From: CAZMNY01 sp964635375
GTDB taxonomy: Bacteria > Planctomycetota > Planctomycetia > Pirellulales > Pirellulaceae
Length of the DNA: 64,000 nt
Direction: 5' to 3'
Assembly (NCBI GenBank): GCA_964635375.1
Contig: CAZWOU010000001.1
Coordinates: 62,001-126,000 of the forward strand
Below, in pieces: positions 24,299 through 33,210 of this stretch. A program made the translations under genes and the position numbers. The notes beneath the pieces are model-generated. The model saw only the letters and a program-made list of their open reading frames with translations, was not told the origin of the DNA and made no database searches. Every line of letters starts with the position of its first letter. Within the stretch, counting starts at the first letter, position 1.

Positions 24299-26170
24299 AT
24301 GAGTACGTTGTTGATTGCAGTTGGGTCTTTCTTTGGCTTCATTGTCGCCTACCACACCTACGGCAAGTGGTTGTCAAAGCGGATTTTCGACCTCGATGAA
24401 AAGGCCCTTACGCCCGCCCATGAGCTGAGGGACGACGTCGACTATATCCCCACTAAACGCGAAGTGATATTTGGGCATCACTTTACGAGTATCGCCGGGA
24501 CGGGGCCCATCGTCGGTCCCGCGATTGCCGTTTTTTGGGGGTGGTTGCCCGCTTTGCTTTGGGTTGTTCTGGGATCGATCTTCATCGGCGCCGTCCACGA
24601 TTTTGGAGCCCTGGTTGTCTCGTTGAGAAACCGAGGGCAAACGGTTGGCGAGGTGGCGGGTCGACTTATTTCCCCTCGAGCTCGCCTCCTTTTTCTGATT
24701 GTCTTGTCGGTGGCGCTAACGATCGTACTAGCCATTTTTGGTCTCGTGATCGCAGTCATTTTCGCCAACTACCCCGAGTCGGTGCTCTCGGTTTGGGTCG
24801 AGATCCCGCTTGCCGTCGCGGTGGGATATTGGGTCTATCGGCGAGGAGGAGGATTGCTGGCGCCATCGGTGATCGCCTTGGCTGTGATGTACGGAGCGAT
24901 TTGGCTGGGAGTCAATTACCTGCCTATTGATCTTGGTCAACTGTTGGGACTGGATCTAGTTTCGGAAAACGTCGTCAACGTCGTCGTGCTCTGGACGGTG
25001 GCGTTAATGATCTACTGCTTCATCGCCTCGGTGCTTCCGGTTTGGGTTTTGCTGCAACCGCGAGACTATATCAACAGCCATCAACTGATCCTGGCACTTG
25101 GATTGCTGGTTCTTGGGCTGGGGTTCGCGAGTATTAGCGGCCGAGCTGATGTCGTCGAGGCGGCGCCCGCGATCGCTACGGCGCCGGCAGACGCGCCGCC
25201 CATCTGGCCGTTCCTGTTCATCACGATTGCCTGCGGCGCCATCAGCGGATTTCACTGCCTCGTCAGCTCTGGCACGACGAGCAAGCAGATCGCCAAAGAA
25301 ACGGACGCGCAATACGTGGGCTACGGCGCCATGCTGTTGGAAGGCGCTCTGGCGGTGATCGTTATTCTCGCCTGTTGCGCCGGCGTGGGGATGGGTCTGG
25401 TTGAACGCAAAGTTGATGGAGTCTGGAGCTACCACTACGACGCGGTGCAAGACGCGAAGGGCGACCCGGTCAGTGGACGAGAGGCTTGGCGACACCACTA
25501 CGATGCAAGCCAAGTGGATGGCTGGGAGAAACACACGCTGGTCAAGAAAGTGAGGGCTTTTATTGAAGGAGGGGGGAACTTCATTTCGAGCCTCGGCATC
25601 CCCCTGCCGCTAGCCATCGGCATCGTCGCCGTACTTGTCGCTAGTTTCGCCGCCACCACGCTCGACACCGCCACTCGGCTTCAGCGTTACGTGTTGCAAG
25701 AGCTCGGCGGATCGCTAGGATTGACGCCTTTGAAGAACAAATATGTCGCCACTGCAACCGCGGTCAGCATCGGCGCGGCGGTGGCCATATTTGTGGGTGA
25801 AACGCCAGGCAAGGGCGGCATGATTCTCTGGCCGTTGTTTGGCGCCACAAACCAACTGCTCGCCGGACTTGCCTTCATGGTGACAGTGTTCTATCTGTGG
25901 CGTCGCAGCAAGCCGATCTTCTTCGCCTGCATCCCCATGGTCCTCATGCTGCTGATGCCCGCATGGGCGATGATCTATAAGCTCTGGTTTGATTGGATTC
26001 CAGGGGGAAAAATCATACTCATCTGCTTTGGCCTCTTCATCCTTGGCCTGCAAGTCTGGATGATGATTGAGGGCCTCTTGATTTGGCCCAGGTCAAAGGG
26101 TGTGTTGGAGGAGAGCTTGCCGCCACTGTCCAAGAGTGAAACCGCCAAGACCGGCGGTCGCTGCTGTTGA
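24299..26170 (+). CDS. cstA: CstA-family carbon starvation transporter
   Basis: The 623-aa protein has many membrane spans and CstA signatures: AYHTYGKWLSKRIFDLDE, the VIFGHHFTSIAGTGPIVGPA segment, GAVHDFGALVVSLRNRG, FHCLVSSGTTSKQ and SFAATTLDTATRLQRYV, WPLFGATNQLLAGLA. CstA proteins take up peptides and in some species pyruvate under carbon limitation. It is shorter than the E. coli protein (about 700 aa) and has an extra hydrophilic stretch around residues 380-420. Start ATG 24299; no strong ribosome-binding site. It ends 44 bases from the convergent fliM. Confidence 0.95.
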   Translation: MSTLLIAVGSFFGFIVAYHTYGKWLSKRIFDLDEKALTPAHELRDDVDYIPTKREVIFGHHFTSIAGTGPIVGPAIAVFWGWLPALLWVVLGSIFIGAVHDFGALVVSLRNRGQTVGEVAGRLISPRARLLFLIVLSVALTIVLAIFGLVIAVIFANYPESVLSVWVEIPLAVAVGYWVYRRGGGLLAPSVIALAVMYGAIWLGVNYLPIDLGQLLGLDLVSENVVNVVVLWTVALMIYCFIASVLPVWVLLQPRDYINSHQLILALGLLVLGLGFASISGRADVVEAAPAIATAPADAPPIWPFLFITIACGAISGFHCLVSSGTTSKQIAKETDAQYVGYGAMLLEGALAVIVILACCAGVGMGLVERKVDGVWSYHYDAVQDAKGDPVSGREAWRHHYDASQVDGWEKHTLVKKVRAFIEGGGNFISSLGIPLPLAIGIVAVLVASFAATTLDTATRLQRYVLQELGGSLGLTPLKNKYVATATAVSIGAAVAIFVGETPGKGGMILWPLFGATNQLLAGLAFMVTVFYLWRRSKPIFFACIPMVLMLLMPAWAMIYKLWFDWIPGGKIILICFGLFILGLQVWMMIEGLLIWPRSKGVLEESLPPLSKSETAKTGGRCC

Positions 26171-26214
26171 AAAGCGCCGCAACAATATTCAACCAAGACT
26201 GCTGGGGCTCGCGC

Positions 26215-27228
26215 TCAACCATTGACCTGCGACGACTGAATCTCGACTGCTTTGCGCCCTTTCCAGGCACCCGGTGAAGCCGTGAATTTGTCCATGCCTT
26301 CGACAGCCACTTCGAGCGGCGTCTTGACATCGTGGTCGGTCGTAATGATGTCGCCGACCCGCAGTTCCACCAAGTCGCCAGTGCTTATCTTGGTCCGCGC
26401 CAGCGTCACTATCAGTTCGACCTCCGCCTCATTCAGCCGTTCGGCAATCATGGCTCGCGTCGCGTCGCTGGAAGCAACCCGTCGATAGCTCGACCAGGAA
26501 TTAGACGCTAGCGTGTTGCCGATGCGTTCGATGGAATTGAAGGGAATACAGAGGTTGAGCATTCCGCGAGTTTCGCCCAGCGTCAGCTCAAAACTGATCA
26601 ATACGACGACTTCGTTGGGAGGAACGATTTGCACCAAGTGCGGGTTGTTCTCGACCCGCTCGATGCCCAGGTCAAGTTCCACCACAATCTCCCAGGCCGC
26701 CTTGAGTTCTTCCAGGAACTTGTCCGTCACTCGAGAGACAAGGCGCAACTCGATTTCAGTCAACGGTCGGCGGGCTGCTTGCTGCGGCTCCTTGCCGCCG
26801 CCCAATAATCGATCCACGATTGGAAACAGCACGGACGGATGAATGTCCAAGATCAGGTAGCCTTCAAGCGGATCCGCGCGAACCAGGTTGAAGCAAGTTG
26901 GCGTGTCCAAGCTGAATACAAATTCACTGTAGGTCAATTGATCGACGCTTGTCAGCTTCACGTCCACGATGGTCCGCAGCATGGCGGACAACGACGCGCC
27001 AAAGTTGCGGCCGAATCCTTCGTGAAGCGACTGCAACGCTCGCATCTGCTCTTTGCCGACGCGCTCGGGCCGCTTGAAGTCGTATGGGTTGACCTTCTCG
27101 CGGCTCCTCGAGACAGGCCGACGACTGGCGGAAACCGCCGTCGCGGGGTTCGACGGAGTGGGCGTTTCATCCGACAGCGTCGTAAGCAGGTTCTCAACCT
27201 CATTCTTGGACAAAACGTCGTCGGCCAT
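26215..27228 (-). CDS. fliM: Flagellar motor switch protein FliM
   Basis: The 337-aa protein has the short N-terminal motif ADDVLSKNEVENLLTTL that binds phosphorylated CheY in other bacteria. The FliM middle domain follows (YDFKRPERVGKEQMRALQSLHEGFGRN, split here only for reading) and then a C-terminal FliN-like domain (MIAERLNEAEVELIVTLARTKISTGDLVEL). It forms the C-ring that sets rotation direction. ATG at 27228 has AGGAG eight bases upstream and is preferred over the GTG at 27237. No other flagellar gene is in the window; it sits after proA on the same strand. Confidence 0.96.
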   Translation of the reverse strand: MADDVLSKNEVENLLTTLSDETPTPSNPATAVSASRRPVSRSREKVNPYDFKRPERVGKEQMRALQSLHEGFGRNFGASLSAMLRTIVDVKLTSVDQLTYSEFVFSLDTPTCFNLVRADPLEGYLILDIHPSVLFPIVDRLLGGGKEPQQAARRPLTEIELRLVSRVTDKFLEELKAAWEIVVELDLGIERVENNPHLVQIVPPNEVVVLISFELTLGETRGMLNLCIPFNSIERIGNTLASNSWSSYRRVASSDATRAMIAERLNEAEVELIVTLARTKISTGDLVELRVGDIITTDHDVKTPLEVAVEGMDKFTASPGAWKGRKAVEIQSSQVNG

Positions 27229-27336
27229 CGAGTTCACTCCTTTGTTTGCCTAACTGATCGTCGGCTCGCCCTGGGAAGCAAGCGCTGCCTCGGATTTTCG
27301 CCAGCCTCTTGCGGACTCGCGATCCTTCGTTCCTCG

Positions 27337-28611
27337 TTACTGCCGCACATGACCTTCGCCCTGAACGATGTACTTGTAGCTGGTCAGCTCCTTCAAACCG
27401 CACGGCCCGCGAGCGTGGAACCGATCTGTGCTGATACCGATTTCCGCCCCCAAGCCAAACTCTCCGCCATCGTTGAATCTCGTGCTCGCGTTCACCATGA
27501 CCGCAGAACTGTCGACGGCGGCAGTGAACTTGCGTGAGGCGGCCAAGTCGGTCGTCACAATCGCGTCGGTGTGATGCGATCCGTAGCGGTTGATGTGCTC
27601 GATCGCAGCGTCAAGGTCATCGACGACCTTGATCGAGATAATCGCCGCCAAGTACTCGGCCGCAAAATCATCTTCGCTGGCTAGAGACGCGGCGCTGACC
27701 AAATCGCATGTCCGCTTGCAACCTCGCAACTCCACGCCTCGGTCCAACAACGCCTCAGACAGGCGTGGGAGCATGGCCTCGGCAACAGCCGAGTGAACAA
27801 GCAATGATTCGCACGCGTTGCAGACGCCGAGCCTATGGCACTTGGAATTGACGACGACGTCAACCGCCAACGCCTGGTCCACGCGCTGATCGACGTAAAC
27901 ATGACAATTGCCCGCAAAATGTTTGATCACAGGCATCGTCGCGTCTCGAGATACGCGACGAATCAATCCCTCGCCGCCGCGAGGAATGGCGACATCGATC
28001 AGATCGTTGAGGCCAAGGAAATGCCCAACCGCGTCACGGTCGCTGGTGTTCACGAATTGGATGGCTTCCGCAGGAATGCTCGAATCGGCCGCCGCCCGGT
28101 GGAGGCAGTCGACCAATGCGCGGCTGGAGTGGGCCGCCTCTTTTCCGCCTCGCAGAATCACGGCATTGCCGCTTTTCAGGCATATCGCGGCGGCGTCCAC
28201 CGTCACGTTGGGCCGCGACTCGTAAATAAAGAAGACCACGCCCAGCGGCACGCGGACCTTGCTGATCTCCAAACCGTTGGGCCGCCGCGTGAATTCGATC
28301 AGGTCGCCGATGGGGTCCGGCAGAGCCGCGACCTCGTCCAGACCCGAAGCGATCGACTCGACCCGCTCAGGCGTCAGGCGAAGTCGATCCACCTGTGCAT
28401 CGCTCAAACCAAAACCGGGAGCCGCCGCGATGTCCCGTTCGTTCGCCTCGAGGATCATCGATTGGGCGGAGCGGATCTCGTCTGCCGCCGTTTTCAGCCA
28501 CGCATTCTTGTCGGCGCAGCTGGCCAAAGACAAACTTGCCGAGGCCGTCTTCGCGCCGCGGGCCATTTGCTGGCAATATGATTTCAGTTCTTGATTGTCG
28601 ACCGTGGCCAT
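27337..28611 (-). CDS. proA: Gamma-glutamyl phosphate reductase
   Basis: The 424-aa enzyme belongs to the aldehyde dehydrogenase superfamily: VPLGVVFFIYESRPNVTVDA, SGNAVILRGGKEAAHS, the catalytic Cys in HRLGVCNACESLLVH, and the C-terminal RFHARGPCGLKELTSYKY. It reduces gamma-glutamyl phosphate to the semialdehyde with NADPH, the second step of proline synthesis. proB and proC are not in the window. ATG 28611 follows GGAG. It lies 108 bases upstream of fliM. Confidence 0.97.
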   Translation of the reverse strand: MATVDNQELKSYCQQMARGAKTASASLSLASCADKNAWLKTAADEIRSAQSMILEANERDIAAAPGFGLSDAQVDRLRLTPERVESIASGLDEVAALPDPIGDLIEFTRRPNGLEISKVRVPLGVVFFIYESRPNVTVDAAAICLKSGNAVILRGGKEAAHSSRALVDCLHRAAADSSIPAEAIQFVNTSDRDAVGHFLGLNDLIDVAIPRGGEGLIRRVSRDATMPVIKHFAGNCHVYVDQRVDQALAVDVVVNSKCHRLGVCNACESLLVHSAVAEAMLPRLSEALLDRGVELRGCKRTCDLVSAASLASEDDFAAEYLAAIISIKVVDDLDAAIEHINRYGSHHTDAIVTTDLAASRKFTAAVDSSAVMVNASTRFNDGGEFGLGAEIGISTDRFHARGPCGLKELTSYKYIVQGEGHVRQ

Positions 28612-28778
28612 GGTGGCTCCGAGTAAGCGCTAAAGCGTGGGAAGTATCTTGAAAACCGCAGGTTGCGTCAATGTCGGCTGCCGATTCAGAACCGACAATC
28701 AGACGCTTTATCATCGGTATCCCCAAGCTGTGCAAGCGTTGATCGCTAGCATGGCCGACGTTCCTGCTTCCGTGGTTC

Positions 28779-29393
28779 TTATTGGACTCCGTTGTTCTTT
28801 TTGGACATTGCGTGGAGCTTTGAGTGAATCGATTGTCCCGTGCGCCGACCGGCGACCGCAGCGTAGGCCGAGGCCGCGGCGATTGCTGCGGCCAAAGCGG
28901 CCAATTTCCAAGGGCTTTCGGATTCGGCCAGCGGCTGCCACCAGATGAGCGCCGTTAAGCTACCGCCGAGAACGACAAAAACAATGATCCCAATGTGGCT
29001 GAGCGACGAGTTGCTCCAGCGACTCGCGAGCCCAATGACGACGCCGCCAAACGCCCCGACGACCACTCCGGCGACGCCGCCCACGATGCCTGCGAGCATG
29101 AAGTAGAGCGTAAGCCGGAGCAGCAGTCCTTCCGCCGGACCAAACCAGCCGGGCTGCCGAGTGGTCGCGTAGAAGATCGTAGCGACAACCGCCAGGGAAA
29201 CGCCAGCCAACACGCCCGAAGTCGCGCCGTGGACCGGACCAAAAAGAAGCCCCCACGCCGTTCCAGTGACCGCCGTGACGCTGCGTTGCGATGCAGAATG
29301 GGGGCTCGCGTAAGGGTTCGCGGAGAGGTTGTCTCGACGCTCGCGTTGTTCGGGCGACGTTGGCTCCGGCCCGTTGTTTGGCCCTTCGATCAA
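28779..29393 (-). CDS. Uncharacterised four-span membrane protein
   Basis: The 204-aa product has a polar N-terminus (about 40 residues with NPYASP) and then about four Gly/Ala-rich hydrophobic segments. The first includes GTAWGLLFGPVHGATSGVLAG, the second AGIVGGVAGVVVGAFGGVVIG, the third IGIIVFVVLGGSLTALIW, the fourth AALAAAIAAASAYAAVAG. It ends with a basic tail. Its ATG overlaps the folP stop by four bases, so it is translationally coupled to folP, but nothing indicates a role in folate synthesis. I do not recognise the family. Confidence 0.75.
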   Translation of the reverse strand: MIEGPNNGPEPTSPEQRERRDNLSANPYASPHSASQRSVTAVTGTAWGLLFGPVHGATSGVLAGVSLAVVATIFYATTRQPGWFGPAEGLLLRLTLYFMLAGIVGGVAGVVVGAFGGVVIGLASRWSNSSLSHIGIIVFVVLGGSLTALIWWQPLAESESPWKLAALAAAIAAASAYAAVAGRRTGQSIHSKLHAMSKKNNGVQ

Positions 29394-30325
29394 GGGAGCA
29401 TGGCCTCCTTGCCATCGACACCACCGCAGGCGGCGAAGAGTGTCAAGGCTTGATGGTGGGCCAAGACATCATGAACGCGAAGAACCTGCACACCTTGCCG
29501 AGCAAGGGCCAGCGAGGCGCCGACACTGGCAAAGGCGCGATCGCACTGTGTCTCGCCGATCAACTTGGCGAGAAAGCCCTTGCGCGAGTGGCCAACCAGC
29601 AGGGGCTGACCGAGATCGTGGAAACGGCCACATCCGGCCGCCAAGGTCAAGTTGTGTTGATGCGTCTTGCCAAAGCCTATCCCCGGATCGAGACAGATTC
29701 GAGCGCGATCGACCCCTGACGACACGAGCGAATTAGTTCGGTCTTGGAGGTAGGCGAAGACTTCCTCGACCACATCGCCGTACATTGGGTTGTCTTGCAT
29801 CGTCTGCGGGTCGCCCTGCATGTGCATGGCGCAGACTCCCGCCCCACTGGCAACCGCAACATCGATCATTCGAGGGTCGCCTTGCAGGCCGGTTACGTCG
29901 TTGATGATTTCGGCTCCGCACGCCAAGGCCGCCTCGGCGACCGGCGCCTTTGACGTATCGATGGAAACAGGTCGAGTCGTTTGCTCAACCAAGCCTCTCA
30001 CAACTTGCTCAGTTCGAGCAAGCTCTTCAGACAGGGACACTGGCTCGGAATAGGGCCGAGTGCTCTCTCCGCCCACATCGAGAATGTCGGCCCCCTGCTC
30101 CGCCAACATCAAGCCGTGTTCGATCGCCCGCAGCGGATCGAGGAACTTTCCACCGTCGGAAAAGCTGTCTGGCGTGACGTTGACGATACCCATCAGCATT
30201 GGCCGGTCTGCAAACGAAAGCGTCTGGGTGCGCAACCGCCAATTGGCAGCGCGACAGGCAAACCGCTCGGACAAAGATGGCTGGGGCTGCACGATTCTCT
30301 CAACTGGACAATGAAAGGGACCCAC
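29390..30325 (-). CDS. folP: Dihydropteroate synthase
   Basis: The 311-aa protein has the DHPS TIM-barrel motifs: MGIVNVTPDSFSDGGKF, ADILDVGGESTRP, VSIDTSKAPVAEAAL, IINDVTGL and LDPGIGFGKTHQHNL, then GHSRKGFL. It joins p-aminobenzoate to the pterin pyrophosphate in folate synthesis and is the sulfonamide target. The GTG at 30325 gives an N-terminal extension of about 20 residues compared with E. coli; a later start is possible. It sits between lptE-like and a membrane protein gene. Confidence 0.96.
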   Translation of the reverse strand: MGPFHCPVERIVQPQPSLSERFACRAANWRLRTQTLSFADRPMLMGIVNVTPDSFSDGGKFLDPLRAIEHGLMLAEQGADILDVGGESTRPYSEPVSLSEELARTEQVVRGLVEQTTRPVSIDTSKAPVAEAALACGAEIINDVTGLQGDPRMIDVAVASGAGVCAMHMQGDPQTMQDNPMYGDVVEEVFAYLQDRTNSLVSSGVDRARICLDPGIGFGKTHQHNLTLAAGCGRFHDLGQPLLVGHSRKGFLAKLIGETQCDRAFASVGASLALARQGVQVLRVHDVLAHHQALTLFAACGGVDGKEAMLP

Positions 30326-30411
30326 GCTCAGGCGCGTTCACACGTGGAGAGGAATTGGGCCCTCAGCCGCGCGCGTTTCATATTCAGTCTAGGCGTTGAC
30401 GATGGGCGAGC

Positions 30412-31002
30412 CTAGAGCGGCGTGAATTCCATGAGAGAGACGATTTGCTGGGCGGTCTGGCGAATATTCTGTTGGCGGGCCGTGGTCATCGACTGCCCCG
30501 CCTCCGGAATGAAATGCGAGGACGTGGCGGAGGTCACCGCGGCGGACTCGATCGGCAAAGCGACGTGTTGCATCAAGATGTTGCCGCTACTGTCTTGCCA
30601 ACGCACCTCAACATAGAGTTCCACATCCAAGTCGCGAAGATCGTCGTTCTCAGTCTCCGCCAAACCGCTCTTGGAAATCGATAGCACCCGACCACTCAGC
30701 ACCGTATCGGCGTTGGCCGCCGACACGACTTTGTATGGCGTGCGGACTTCTACTTCCTTGACGACGGCTTCCGTCAACCACTCGGCGACATTCCGCCGCA
30801 GCGCGTCGGAATGGAACATAGGAACGTGCACAGTGCGAATGTCAGGGCGAAACAGAGTTCGCGTGCCGATCTGATATCCCGCGCAGCCTTGGCTGGCGAG
30901 GCAGATCCCAGCTACGAGCAAACTAACCGTTGCGCCGACGAGGCAGCGGGCTCGCGGGGATGCGGCCGAGCGTCTGAAGACTTCGCGGAGAAGCAAGATC
31001 AT
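30412..31002 (-). CDS. lptE: LptE-like LPS-assembly lipoprotein
   Basis: The product of about 196 aa has an N-terminal signal with a Cys (LVAGICLASQGCAGYQIG) and then the LptE-type body (TVHVPMFHSDALRRNVAEWLTEAVVKEVE, split by eye, followed by alternating strands VLSGRVLSISKSG and DVELYVEVRWQDSSG). LptE plugs LptD, the outer-membrane LPS translocon. The lipobox is not canonical (SQGC). ATG 31002 is preferred for GAGG upstream; the ATG at 31035 would overlap the previous gene by 17 bases. Together with the preceding BamD-like gene this points to outer-membrane biogenesis. Confidence 0.75.
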   Translation of the reverse strand: MILLLREVFRRSAASPRARCLVGATVSLLVAGICLASQGCAGYQIGTRTLFRPDIRTVHVPMFHSDALRRNVAEWLTEAVVKEVEVRTPYKVVSAANADTVLSGRVLSISKSGLAETENDDLRDLDVELYVEVRWQDSSGNILMQHVALPIESAAVTSATSSHFIPEAGQSMTTARQQNIRQTAQQIVSLMEFTPL

Positions 31003-31018
31003 CGAGTTGGCTACCTCA

Positions 31019-32275
31019 TTAACGGCGAAGCGCATCGAGCGGAGTCGTCGTCATCAGGGGTTTGTCATCGCTTGAGGGGAAGGCGTCGACGATCCAGCCG
31101 AACCGAGTTTCCGGCGTAGCTGGTAAGTTGGCAATCTGGCTGATGCGGGTCTGGGCGTGCGCGGCGTACGGCGTGTCCGCGTATTCCTCAGCGACTTCGG
31201 CGTAGAATAATCGGGCTGCACGGTACTCGCTTCGCCGATCTCGGTACTGTGCGCGAGCCCATTTGCGTTCGGCGTTGGAAAGCCGAATCGTGGCGTACGA
31301 GCGGGCTAACAAGTCGCGATGCTTGGCGGCGTCATTGGGGAATTGTTTGCGAATCTGTTCGATCAACTTGGCCGCCTCATCCAACGGCGTGCCAGAATAG
31401 TCGGGCCCCAGGTAACTTTGCAGCTTGGCTTGCATGCCCAACAAATGGGCCGAGAACTGATGCTCGCTGCTAGGGAACGACTTGCGCAGGTCTGTGTAGT
31501 ATCCATCAGCCTTAATAAAGTCTCCGTTACGAAACGCCGCGTTTGCGGCGGCGAGCGTAGCGTCGTCGGCCAACTTGCCTCTCGGATCGTCCAAACGAAT
31601 TCGATCCAGGATGCGCGCAGCATTGCCTGGCGTATCTCGGAGCGGTCGCTCTTTGTCGGAGAAGTTGAAGGACAGGACCGATTCGGGATCCTGCTCGTCC
31701 AAGGCAAACCAATACATCGCAATGGAGAAACGCCTCGCTTCGACAGCATCCAGGTACTTTGAATTCGGAAACTGCTTTAGCAACAGCTCAAACTGTTGGT
31801 TCGCGGCCGGGTACTCGTCCGCGAAATAGTGGGCTTGGCCAGACCAAAACAAAGCGTCCTGTTGCATCTCCGACTCGGGCCAACGCGCAGCGGCCTTGGT
31901 GTACAACGCGGCAGCCTGGGCGAACTGAGCTTGCCGTTCCGAGTCGCTCCGCGCTGCGGCTTGGGCGTAAAGTTGTTTGGCTTCGGCAAAATGCTGTTGG
32001 GCGAGTTGGGGATCAGGGCCGCGCCCGGCGGCTACCAAAACCTGTTGAGCGATGTTGTCGGGAGAAAGCGACTCCAGGGAAACCCCATTGTCGGCGATCT
32101 CCTCGTATTGTTCGGCGCCCTCGTAGGAAACGGGCCGATAAGCGCCCGTTTCCATGTGTTGACGGGTCCGCTCATATGCGGACAGCGATCGATCGCTTTG
32201 CTGTAACGAATTACTGCCGCACGCCAGAAGCGTACAACACAAGGCCCATTTGATTCCGTTCAGCTGCCTATGCAT
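31019..32275 (-). CDS. BamD-like TPR outer-membrane assembly lipoprotein
   Basis: The 418-aa protein starts at 32275 (AGGA upstream) with a lipoprotein signal whose lipobox is canonical (CTLLAC, Cys 19). The body is made of tetratricopeptide-like helical pairs, for example ALFWSGQAHYFADEYPAANQ and LLKQFPNSKYLDAVEARRF, then AAFRNGDFIKADGYYTDLRK. This is the BamD/YfiO pattern of long-TPR lipoproteins. It is longer than BamD of E. coli (about 245 aa), so YbgF- or BamD-related is as far as I go. Its stop overlaps the possible upstream start of the lptE-like gene. Confidence 0.75.
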   Translation of the reverse strand: MHRQLNGIKWALCCTLLACGSNSLQQSDRSLSAYERTRQHMETGAYRPVSYEGAEQYEEIADNGVSLESLSPDNIAQQVLVAAGRGPDPQLAQQHFAEAKQLYAQAAARSDSERQAQFAQAAALYTKAAARWPESEMQQDALFWSGQAHYFADEYPAANQQFELLLKQFPNSKYLDAVEARRFSIAMYWFALDEQDPESVLSFNFSDKERPLRDTPGNAARILDRIRLDDPRGKLADDATLAAANAAFRNGDFIKADGYYTDLRKSFPSSEHQFSAHLLGMQAKLQSYLGPDYSGTPLDEAAKLIEQIRKQFPNDAAKHRDLLARSYATIRLSNAERKWARAQYRDRRSEYRAARLFYAEVAEEYADTPYAAHAQTRISQIANLPATPETRFGWIVDAFPSSDDKPLMTTTPLDALRR

Positions 32276-32319
32276 TAGGACATCCTTGCCCATTGTTCTG
32301 GCCGATTGTTCGAGTCGTT

Positions 32320-33060
32320 CTATTGGCTTACGTAGTTATGCATACGTGGGCGACGCCCCATCAGGTTCGCCAAGTAATGGCCCATCAGGCCTCGTATTTC
32401 CCCCCGCAGACGCCGCGGGAGCTCGCTCTCGGTCGAGTTTTCCGGTTGGGCGAACTCTCTGAGCACCTCAATTGTTGCCCGCGAAACACTAATCACATTT
32501 TTCTGACCCCGACGGCAACCTGAACACAGGACGCCCCCGCCAAGTGGGGCAAACGAGACCCGCTGTCTTAACTCCTCCTCGCAACCACAATGCACACAAA
32601 TACTTAGCGACGGCATATGCCCCAGACTGCGGAGCGTGCAAAGCTCGAAACGAAGCACGACATCACGCCACGCCGCTTCCGCCTCCAACATCCTCAACGA
32701 CCGATTTGCTTCATCAAACAACTCCGGATAAGGATCGCCCGCGTCCGTCAATTCGCGAAGCAACTCAGCGATATAGTAGCCGGCGTAAAGATAGGACAAG
32801 CCCCGGGAGGAACCGCGAAACCTGCGATCTAACTTCGCTTCCGTCAACAAGTCGAGTGTTTCGGATGATTTGTGGAGGAACACTATGCGACAAACGGCGA
32901 GGAGGTCAATAGCACCCTCGAACGGCCCCTTGGGGCGTCTCGCCCCTTTGGCTAGACCAACAACCTTGCCAAAGTCGCGAGTGAAGCAGGTCACCACACA
33001 GCTGGTTTCACTGAAATCGATCACTCGAACCACGATCGCGGACGATTTTTCGCTGGACAT
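32320..33060 (-). CDS. recO: DNA repair protein RecO
   Basis: The 246-aa protein has the RecO N-terminal OB-fold (AIVVRVIDFSETSCVVTCFTR, then GKVVGLAKGARRPKGPFEGA), the helical middle with AGYYIAELLRELTD, and a zinc ribbon (CVHCGCEEE ... CSGC). RecO with RecR loads RecA on SSB-coated DNA. ATG 33060 gives the family N-terminus; the ribosome-binding site is weak. It lies in a run with ybeY and phoH, as RecO does in many bacteria. Confidence 0.93.
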   Translation of the reverse strand: MSSEKSSAIVVRVIDFSETSCVVTCFTRDFGKVVGLAKGARRPKGPFEGAIDLLAVCRIVFLHKSSETLDLLTEAKLDRRFRGSSRGLSYLYAGYYIAELLRELTDAGDPYPELFDEANRSLRMLEAEAAWRDVVLRFELCTLRSLGHMPSLSICVHCGCEEELRQRVSFAPLGGGVLCSGCRRGQKNVISVSRATIEVLREFAQPENSTESELPRRLRGEIRGLMGHYLANLMGRRPRMHNYVSQ

Positions 33061-33157
33061 CGGTGTTGAGCCGGTTGCAGGATTGGCGTAGGGGTCAGAG
33101 TCAGGACTGGAATTATACCGCAACTCGAATGGGGGAACTCTGAACCCCGTCGCGGCG

Positions 33158-33194
33158 GCCGATGACTTGTTGGCCGATGACTTGTTGGCCGATC
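33158..33194. repeat. 15-bp tandem repeat, 2.5 copies
   Basis: GCCGATGACTTGTTG occurs at 33158-33172 and 33173-33187, followed by GCCGATC, in the 150-base gap between the CorC-like gene and recO. Confidence 0.9.
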
Positions 33195-33210
33195 GCAGGC
33201 GTCCTGGCGG

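Noticed and set aside
24071..24355. Reverse ORFs overlapping the cstA start
   Set aside because: They overlap the conserved start of cstA and contain no recognisable domain.
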